Positions 55,732-64,000 of a DNA stretch of 64,000 bases are shown piece by piece (the stretch's first letter is position 1; the number at the start of each line of letters is the position of its first letter). The stretch covers positions 372,001 to 436,000 of the forward strand of contig NJFT01000006.1 of the NCBI GenBank assembly GCA_002221725.1. Direction: 5' to 3'. A model generated the notes under the pieces. That model saw only the letters and a list, made by a program, of their open reading frames with translations, was not told where the DNA came from and did not search any database. A program made the position numbers and the translations under genes. The stretch is from Scedosporium boydii (lineage: Eukaryota > Ascomycota > Sordariomycetes > Microascales > Microascaceae).

Positions 55732-57903
55732 TCTATTTTCCTTTTTCCCTGTCTAGGGTTAACTTTTGTTGCGTTGAGTATGAGATCTCTCTCCTCTCTC
55801 GCCTCTGGGCTCTGCTTTTCCTATTTGGTGATGGGGGCGAATATGTGCCACCTGTCCATGTATACCGAGGTACATGATGTATGAATGGCGCACGGCATGG
55901 GAACATAAGTGGCGGTTGTCTGTCTTAATGCGTCATCTTCTTCACTTGATTCCTAGTGCCCACACACTGCATTCATCTGCGTCGTTAGACGGGCTACAAA
56001 TGGAGATGGAAGCGTTTAAATCCACTCTGATTGGATTGTTGGTTCGAATTGCGCAGGACATAGTTCCCCGGTTGTTTCTGCCCCTCATTCCTATGAGCTC
56101 GTCCCTCAACTTTTCGGCCTCGGTGGAGGATTAAGATGATGACGAATAGAAACGTTAGATAGACTCGATGAATAGGCAGCACCCGATGTATGGCAAACTG
56201 AGACGAGTTACCACGTAAACTTAGGGTGCTCACTAGAGGACCCGGCTGGGGGGTTTCAGAAAGCACAACTGTGTTCTTCACGGGATGTAAACACGTGGAG
56301 ATATCCAAGTGTCAAGGGTGCATAAGCGTGCATCAAATACATCTTGATGGGGATGGGGCCGACTTGGTGGGTTAAGGTTAGCTGCCGCGATTCACACGGA
56401 GCATTTACCAGCGTCTGGAGTAGGGATCTGAGCAAGGAGGTCGCCTTGTAAGCTCTCCCCATCAAATGTCACTGGCATGTGAAGACTCAGATGGACTCCA
56501 AGAGAATCTTAAAGATGTACCGTGGCGAAACAGCCACGAGATCGGTGAGCCTGATATTGCGAGAAGTGGCCGGTTCCGTCGCCTTACCTAATCCCGATTC
56601 ATTGTTTGAGATCGGAGCTGGGCATTTCGTCGCAACTTGTTATTGTGCCGTGGCGTTTGCCGTAATTGACCGTGGAACTTCCCGTCTTTGTTCCAGGGCG
56701 CCAGAGAATTCCTTGACCGCGAGCTTGTCGTACCGCGCCTACCTTATTTCCGTGAACGAGTACCTGGTCTAGGACAGTACGAGAAAGTCGCCGTCCTCTC
56801 CCGCAGATGACTTTGGCTTGGTTTTGCAACACTTTAATACAAGCCCGACAACATTGAACCATTGATTGATGTACTGAGGCCTTCTGATCCGCCTCACCTA
56901 CAATACTGAATCAACCCTTCACCTTTCTACTCCTCTCATCTTTCCTTGTTTTTTATTTTTCTGCTGCTTATTGACATAAGCGTGGTCCGTTCCTACACTG
57001 CGTTTGAATTCCTGAGATTCCTGAATTCCCGACCGATAACGATAACCCTAGAAGGAACATCCTCACAAACAGCATCATCGCCTCATCGCATCCCCCCACC
57101 AAGGCTAACTCCTCCTACATTTTTTCCGAGGTTAGTTTTATCGCGACGACGAGAAGCATATACTTCGTACGTACATACGCCGCTATCGTCTTGGCCACCA
57201 GCTACGATTTGTATCCCCGTTCCGGCCTTGGCTTGTTTGGAACCTAGCATCGGTTATCGAGCTTCTGGGACGCCAGCATTCGAGCTTGGTCATCCGAGCA
57301 GCAGCTAAGCAAGCCTAGGTGCGATCGAAGACCCGCTCCTGCCCAAAGTTCCATTTCGTCCATTTGGTTCGTAACAGCTCCCGACGCACTTACCATCCGA
57401 GATAATCTCTCGCCTCCCAAATCCCAAAGCTCTGGGCAAACGGGACATTTGCCATCAATCTCAGTCCAGCTGGGCTTTGATATCCCTGTTTGTTTGACAT
57501 CTCGGGCCTAACCTCTGCCGGGACCAGTTTTCCTTGTCAAGCCCGACCCCTCAATCCCCGCCGAACAAACATCAAGAAGCGTAAGAAACCTTCTGTTTGT
57601 CCGCACACCCACCCCACTGTCGTAGCGGTCGCGGCGAACAAATAAAAATCATTGACTCAAAACCGGCATTGCACCCCCAACAGTCCCCAACAGCGACCTT
57701 CAGTGTCCCAAGACGGGCAAAGCTCACCATCCCATCCCCCACTTCGCTATACCACATTCCTTAACCCCACACAGCCAGCGAAGGAATAAAGTCCAACGGC
57801 AACAATTTCCAGGCTGGCTTCCAGAGCGTTTCGACTCGCCGGCCTTGTCGCAGGCCTTGGTCTTACAGCCTTGGCGGCCCATCAGCGAAGCCAGGCCGCC
57901 AGG
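55732..57903. other. Intergenic, 3' flank of fis1 and long leader of the RING gene
   Basis: CAACATTGAA at 56849-56858 and TACTTCGTA at 57161-57169. From about 56900 the plus strand is C/T-rich, consistent with a long 5' leader. No coding exon recognised. Confidence 0.5.
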
Positions 57904-59788
57904 ATGGCTTCAAGCACGAGCAGCAGCAGGTTGGGTCATCTGGACGCCACCACCGGTCGTCCTGTCGTCTTTTGCCACGCCTGCCATAATGAGTGGTACG
58001 GTGACGAGCGTGGCCAAGATTTGTGCCCGGCTTGTGGAAGGGACATAATTGAAATCGTAAGTCTCAAACTCAGCTACCCCACAGATTCTCCTGGAGCTCC
58101 GGTGCAGTGTTGCAGCACTTCTATGCGAGAATATGATAATGCTAACTGTCTGCGTTTGCTCTCTAGGTCAACCCGGATAACGATCCTCGAGATATGGACT
58201 ATGACGATGACCTCACCGCCTCCAGCCCAGACCTCCAACCCCGTCGCCATTCTGAAGATTCGGACCCTGAGGAGGCCGATATCGAGGAGCATATGCATCC
58301 TGCTCACCCAGCGGGTTTCTTCTTCAATCGAGCGGGTTGGCCGGAGCCGCCTGCTGACCACCGGCGCGAAGCTTGGCCGAGCACTGAAGATCGAGATGCT
58401 CACGATCCGGAACTTGCCGATAGTGAAGCGACTTTACGTAGGTTTTTGGACATGGCCGGTGGCTTCGGGGTCGGTCGAATCCTCCCCGGAATGCAAACTC
58501 AGAACCGCGAAACTTTCACACTGGGCGGTGGAAGTGTGAGGCGCACAACTTTTACGAGCGGTAACGGCAGGCACACCACGAGTGTCACGATAACGTCGGG
58601 TCCTATCCACCTCGGCCCTCGAAGGAATGGTGGTGGTGGCGGTGACGATACTGCCGCCTTTGACCAGTATGTTAAATCCCCAACCAGACCAACATTCTTT
58701 GAACAGTTGTTCTCTTTTTTACGATGGAATTCTGTTTGCTAACTAACGACAATATTAGAGCTTTTAGAACTATGCTGGGAGGTATGGTACCTCGGCCTCC
58801 CCCGCCACCTCCCCCTGGTCGCGAGGGTGTAGATGGTGAGCGGGCTGCCGCTGGTGCTGGTGGTACCGGTGGTGCTGATGGCGCGGGTAGTGCTGGTGTT
58901 GGTGGTGAGGGAAATCTTCGAGACCCTGCCTCGGAACTTCTCATCAGCCTCCAAAATCTTCTCGGCCTGCTCGTCGACCCTGCCAATGCCCGACACGGCG
59001 ATGCCGTTTATACGCAAGAGGCGTTGGATCGGATTATCTCGAACCTGATGGAGACTAATCCCCAATCGAACGCGGCGCCTCCCGCCTCCGAAGGCGCGTT
59101 GGCTAACCTCGAGAGGAAAAAGATGGACTCTGACATGCTTGCCGGCGTCGGTGGTAGTGTTGAGTGCACTGTCTGCATTGACGAGATCAAGATTGCCGAG
59201 GAAGTGGTGTATCTGCCTTGCAAGCATTGGTTCCACGAGGCTTGCGTAGTCATGTGGCTGAGGGAGCACAATACGTGCCCCATTTGCCGATCGTCGATCG
59301 AGCCAAACAACGGCAGCCGCGGCAACAACAGCGCTAACAACAACAACGATAATTCCAACACTAGCAACCGTAATCCTACTAATCCACTAGGGCTCGGACT
59401 CGGAGGTGGCCTACCCGGACTACAGCAGAGGCGAGATTCTCAGTCCCGGACGCAGGACCCTAGGGGTAGGCCGGCGGCGTTTGGCTGGACGGCATTCCTC
59501 GATCCACCTAGCGGACGAAGGTCCGCTGTTGGCACGAACTTAAACCCTCGTGACAACTTGGGTCGAACTACGACCGGCACAAGCGCAGACCGCGACCAGC
59601 GCTGGCCTAATGTTGGATCTCGACGAAGCTCGATGTCCCCTCCCAATACCGCCGACGCTGGATCCAGGACAAGAACTAGGAGTCCGTCAACGAACAGCAG
59701 ACGGTCGGCCCCTTCAGACCAGGACAATCAACGCGAGAGCGGCAGCCGCCCGTTTAGTTGGTTCCGGGACCACTTTGGAAGGAGGTAG
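57904..59788 (+). CDS. RING-H2 E3 ubiquitin ligase with N-terminal zinc ribbon (RNF126-like)
   Basis: Predicted E3 ubiquitin ligase of the RNF115/RNF126 architecture, used elsewhere in quality control of mislocalised proteins; that role is inference here. Three exons (57904-58056, 58167-58666, 58759-59788) give 560 residues. A CxxC...CxxC zinc ribbon lies at residues 24-44 (FCHACHNEW, then LCPACGRD). The middle is acidic and glycine-rich, with PPPPPPPGREG near residue 235. The RING is at about residues 353-393: CTVCIDE, LPCKHWFHEACV, TCPIC, a full C3H2C3 ligand set. The C-terminus is Asn/Ser/Arg-rich, ending FSWFRDHFGRR. I start at the in-frame ATG 57904; upstream frame only offers TTG. Confidence 0.92.
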
Positions 59789-61521
59789 TTATCTGATCGC
59801 CGTACTCCACTACAAATCTCAGGGCGCCTGGGTATGACCCTTTCTTTTCCCGAAGGGGTAGTATTATTGTTTTTCTTGATTCTCTATTTCTGAGCTTGGT
59901 GCTCGGAGGAGCAATCCTGTGGTCCCTAGTTTGGGACGAGAAGATTCCATTGTCATTTTCGGGGTTTACCGCCAACGGCGGATTCTGCGGTCAATGGCTC
60001 AATGGCATGGCACGGCATGGCACGGTTCTGAAATGGACTCTATTCATGTGAAAAGGAGGATCCCGAATAGAGTGATAGATCACTTCGATTCAATACCGTT
60101 TTCTACGGTTTATGGCCTCGCAGTTTCGAGGACACTCGGCGTTTTTCTTCGTTTCTTTCGTCAACATCCCAACATCCCTCCTCCCTCTCAACCGTCACCC
60201 CCGTGTAGTGATAGTGAGGCGGGGGTTATTTGTACAATAGACTTGATATTGCCGTTGGGTGTTTACTTTTTTTCTTCCTCCCTTCTTCTTCTACCTTTTC
60301 CGTTTCCTTCTTCTCTTTCTTTTTTCCTTCTTTTTTTCACGATACATTTTTATAATCGTGCGGCAAAAAGGGGCAAAGTTAACACATCGAATGCGAACCT
60401 TTGGGAAGAATGTTGATTTTCGGCAGATGAGAGCGGAAAGCATAAGGAAATGGTCATCGAGGTAGCAGGGCTGATCAATGAATAATGATCCATGATTCAC
60501 GGTCTACATTTTGTATATGCCTTCGAATTGTGTGAAGTTACATGACTGTGCATAGATGCCGGCTGGGTGATATCCTGTCAACACATGCATGCTGTTGAGC
60601 AAGGGGACCTTTACGTCAATGTCGACGACAAGTATGGTGAGGTTCGCTTGTTCTATGTAGGAGCCTGAGGGCGAGGGACCCACACGCTAGGCTTTTAGCA
60701 TTTCTTGTTGTCGAGCTGGGTGGGAGAGCCGGGTTGGTTGGTAAGTTTGGGAATTGAAGGGTCGGGGGTCGGGGAAGCCCTCGTAAAAGGGTTCACTAGA
60801 CGGCCAAGAGCTGCGTGAATCTCGATAGTCTTAAACAAGGACGAAAGGCTTGTTCCGTCCGAGGAGGGGGGAATCTCGGAGAGAATAACCCAGAAGGAGA
60901 TGGCCCTAAATGGGCAGTAGCCAGCCCTGGGGACTGTATCTGGTGCGTGACCATTTCTTAATGTCAGGCTAGGTTGGAAATAGACTAACTAGAACAACCG
61001 GAGGAACGGATACTGCTCTGTTGTGGTATCGTAGGCATTTTCTGCTTCACTGGAAGCGACGGGATTCACACCAACACCAATCTACTTGTACATCCTACCA
61101 TTCCACCACTCCCTCCCACCCACGTGAGAAAAGTGCCATTGAGGTATTTCTGTATCCTGACATAGCCCAAAGGTATGACATGGCACGCCCGCTGCGCATC
61201 GGGGCCGTTTCCGAGAGGGTGGGACATTGTACAAGGCAGTCTGTTCCCGTAAAGACTCGACCATGAGGGGGGAGGGGGAACATGGGTCGATCGGATGAGA
61301 GATTCTCGGCCGGAATTCGCAACCCCGCTAGACTCCCGGCTCCGAACTCTGAAGGCAAAGGCGGCCAGATCACAGACTAGAAGATTGCGTTAAGTCCGAA
61401 GCTGTTGGTGTGCTTGATTCAGCAACCATCAATGGCTATTAATAGAGTTGTTTGTTCAAACCGTAACTGGTATTTTTTTGGTGAGGAGGGGGGAAGGCCA
61501 GGTAGGGCATAGGGCTGCTGG
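59789..61521. other. Convergent spacer
   Basis: 3' flank of the RING gene, with T-rich runs near 60260-60340, then unassigned DNA. No gene, RNA or repeat recognised. Confidence 0.45.
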
Positions 61522-61797
61522 TTACACGAGCGAATCTTCATCGTCCTGTCCCGCCTTGTCGGGACGGCGGAAAGCGTCCATCATCAATCCGAGACGGTCT
61601 TCGTCGTCTCGGCTTGGGGAAAGAAGACGCTGTAGCCAAAGTTTAGCGAGAGAGGCTACTCCAAGTCCCCAAGGCTAGCATCACAGCTCGCCAGGAACTC
61701 CACGTGACTGATGTAAATGAAATTCACTCATAATGATCCAGCTCAGCCCCTCTTAAACTACCTCGTGGGTGTAGATTAATTCACTGGCCTTGCTCAT
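61522..61797 (-). CDS. Probable small spliced gene, 47 residues, unknown
   Basis: Two coding-like exons join in phase: 61762-61797 (MSKASELIYTHE) and 61522-61629 (RLLSPSRDDEDRLGLMMDAF, then RRPDKAGQDDEDSLV and stop). The intron has GTAGTT donor, a GCTAAAC branch candidate and CTACAG acceptor. The charged composition is far from that of the surrounding spacer. The frame also stays open upstream of the ATG for more than 70 codons (LEEWLNLIVTQA precedes it), so the real gene may be longer, with further 5' exons toward 62000 or to a frame at 62584 starting MTSFDPMQFDQT. I do not recognise the family. Confidence 0.4.
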
Positions 61798-63923
61798 GGC
61801 CTGCGTCACAATAAGGTTTAGCCACTCCTCCAGAATTCCGGCAAACAGAGACAGACGAATCCGGGGTAAGTGGTACAGCACGGGTATGTGAGGGAAACAC
61901 AATCCCATCGCCAGGACACGGACAGTTCCAACTTGGTGCTTGAGTGAAGCAACGAGAAGATGAATGTAATTGATCCTTGACCTCGTTAGACCTTGCAGAC
62001 AATGAGTAGTAATCAGTGGACGGGAGATTCAAATTCAAATTCAAATGCACGTGACGTCGGCGAACCAACGAGACGAGTACGAGCGCCGTGAACTGGATGG
62101 TTCGTTTTCGTAACCAGGAAGTTGTGATTGGAAATCAATCGGATTTTGCCTCAAAGCCAGGCTGCATTGACTTCTTCCCCAGGTCCAGGTTCGGGTTGAT
62201 GTCCGTGGGCAGTACTTTGCATGGAGTAGCATGGAGTAAGTAGCGGTACGCAGTACGTAACTTCTTGCAGCGTACCGTTGTACGATCCCGCTAGTTTAGG
62301 GACAAAGGAGACGGTGTTCGGGGTACTCCACGGGGGACTCGGCGTACCTCGACGGCGATTGAGGTACCACAACATACACATATCGCGGTGGCGATACTTA
62401 TCCCCGACGGAGGAGTCTCGGCATTTGCTTCCAAATCATTCAGAAGGAAGTCGCTCCATTTGCTGGATTCGATCGATTCGTTCGTAATTGGAATTGGAAT
62501 TGTGACCCTGATTTCCAGGTACTTTGGACGTGCTTCAGTGCGGTCGAGCGTTTGATCGAATTGCATTGGATCGAATGAGGTCAAGTCGCAGGGATCAACT
62601 GAGTTTATTCATTTTTAGCGGTGGTGGATTCAGACTTTCAGAGTTCAATGCCCCCAGTTTCCGCTGGCAACCGCAATTCATCAATTGATGTTGCATCTGC
62701 CTTTCGCCTCGTGCCCCCCAAACGGTTCAAACCCCAACGCCTGCGCTCATTTCACGCCAGCAGCAGTTGAGTGATCCATAAGCCCCGGATTTGAGATTTA
62801 TACTACACTCCACTTCTTAAGAGTCAACGAAGGAGAGTCATATATTTCAATCCGACTTCAAGTTCTTTTTGAAATACTCATGCGAATGCGGGGAACTTGC
62901 CCCTTGAACCTCAACTCGGCCCAGCTCCGCTTGCTCATCGGTTCATATTCCTGCCATCTCAGCACATTCGGTCAGACTCACAAGAGCCTCGCCCCCTCAT
63001 CAATTGATTCTCCATAACCTCAAACCTTCATACCTTCAGACCTTTGACCTTCCATACCCCCCACTCCCTAAACGCTCCAACCGCCTGCCAGCATTGAGTA
63101 AGACTCGGGACCTCGAGCTACTTGTCTTGTCACTGTCACCCACTACTCACGCCCATTCGGTCCTCGCCATCAATTCATCGCCCGACTTCTTCAGAGTGCC
63201 GTACCCCCTACTACGCTTTCCCACTCCATGGTTTGGCATGCATGAGTCTCTTGCTTTTGCATTTCCAATTGCTTCCTATCCAAGCCCTTGTCTTCGGAAC
63301 CTGACCTTGGATTGCGTGCTCAAACTCATCACCCGATTCGGAGGTACCATCCTACTGGGAACTACACTGCGCGCTACTTTCCTGCCGTGGTTCCTTCGCT
63401 ACGTCGCGCCGTGTCGCCACTATTTCTTTTTTTTTATTCGGAGAAAAAATTAATCGCTCGGTGAAGCCCCCATCGGATTGAGCGTTCTATAACCAAGGGC
63501 TAAGCCTATTTACTCTGACACGAACCCAATCGTATCGTCGCTTGTGTGCTGAGCAGCGATATCCCCCCGGTGCTGTCGCCCGTTGCGCTGGAAGAGACGC
63601 GGCGGGTCATGAACGAGGAACCCGCTGATTGCTCCTATCGGTCTCGCTCCAGCCTTCAAGCTCCATTTCCGCCACTGCCGTGCATTCGCATTCTCGCGAC
63701 TTGCTCGGATCCCGTGCTCTAACATCCATTGTATGCCCTGTCTTGTCGCACCCCGATGTCTTAAAAACCCCCTTCTCTCACCCCATTGATATACTTCCGC
63801 CTTATTTTGGGCTTCCTCCACTTATCATACGTTTCCTCCTCCTTCTTCTTCTTCTTGTGACACCCATTTCACACTCGCTGTCGACCTTTCGGAACCCTTG
63901 CCTAGGTTGATATCCCTCGTGAG
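61798..63923. other. Long upstream region of the last gene
   Basis: Contains (ATTCAA)n near 62026 and ATCAATTGAT at 62680-62689 and 62999-63008. From about 62700 the plus strand is C/T-rich, as in fungal leaders. A minus-strand frame at 62291-62584 starts MTSFDPMQFDQT and may be a 5' exon of the small gene on its left; this is weak. Confidence 0.4.
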
Positions 63924-64000
63924 ATGGACCCAGACCCTACCCCACCGGCTGCCTCGAGCAGCAAGCCTGGCCCGTCCTCCGGCAAGAAGAAGGGACGTCG
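63924..64000 (+). CDS. 5' end of a gene cut by the window edge
   Basis: 25 codons starting MDPDPTPPAASSSKPG and continuing to KKKGRR at the edge. A Pro/Ser-rich start followed by KKKGRR often precedes the first cysteine of a Zn(II)2Cys6 transcription-factor domain in fungi. With no cysteines visible this is only a guess. The long leader upstream would fit a regulatory gene. Confidence 0.45.
   Translation, partial: MDPDPTPPAASSSKPGPSSGKKKGR

Noticed and set aside
56041..56054. GGTTCGAATT, resembling a tRNA B box
   Set aside because: No matching A box or cloverleaf arms around it; other GGTTCGA matches in the window also fail.
63004..63453. 149-codon plus-strand ORF near the right edge
   Set aside because: Same C/T-rich leader composition, and it is followed by many stops before the real ATG at 63924.

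Overview
The window is nuclear DNA of a filamentous ascomycete (Pezizomycotina, probably a Sordariomycete). The evidence is short introns (about 50-150 nt) with GT..AG ends and GCTAAC-like branch sites, one GC-AG intron, long gene-poor spacers, and single-copy genes typical of filamentous fungi. No bacterial features, tRNA or rRNA genes were seen. The class-level placement is inference.

Layout. Bases 1-5800 are accessory DNA: a frame-broken gene (788-1561) and a complete Tc1/mariner transposon with 26-bp perfect terminal inverted repeats and an intact DD34E transposase (2595-4163). Bases 5813-30000 are gene-rich: a Yvc1-type vacuolar TRP channel, a 63-residue two-exon membrane protein missed by plain ORF calling, an Fhit-like HIT hydrolase, an MFS transporter, the spliceosomal Myb protein Cdc5/Cef1, an atypical hexokinase, a GILT-family protein whose stop end overlaps the stop end of a DcpS scavenger decapping enzyme, and a coiled-coil protein of unknown role. 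Bases 30-39.4 kb are a gene desert full of copies of a 9-mer, TACGAAGTA. Bases 39.4-47 kb carry a pyridoxamine-phosphate-oxidase-like flavoprotein, a single-pass plasma-membrane-type protein and a TatD/Scn1 metallohydrolase. Bases 47.9-50.7 kb hold two decayed members of one unknown fungal family in inverted orientation. Bases 52.3-60 kb carry a small membrane protein, the kinetochore subunit Spc24, divergent from mitochondrial fission factor Fis1, and a RING-H2 E3 ligase with an N-terminal zinc ribbon. A likely 47-residue spliced gene sits at 61.5-61.8 kb, and the first 25 codons of another gene close the window behind a long leader region.

The genes are mostly independent housekeeping functions and do not form a biosynthetic cluster. 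The main unusual signal is distributed: 28 exact copies of TACGAAGTA or its complement (about 0.5 expected by chance), none in the coding exons of a gene called with confidence. Each is TA + CGAAG + TA. CGAAG is exactly the terminal pentamer of the transposon at 2595-4163, and TA is its target-site duplication, so these copies look like excision footprints. This is inference and can be tested genome-wide. Two other 10-mers, ATCAATTGAT and CAACATTGAA, are also over-represented in the spacers.
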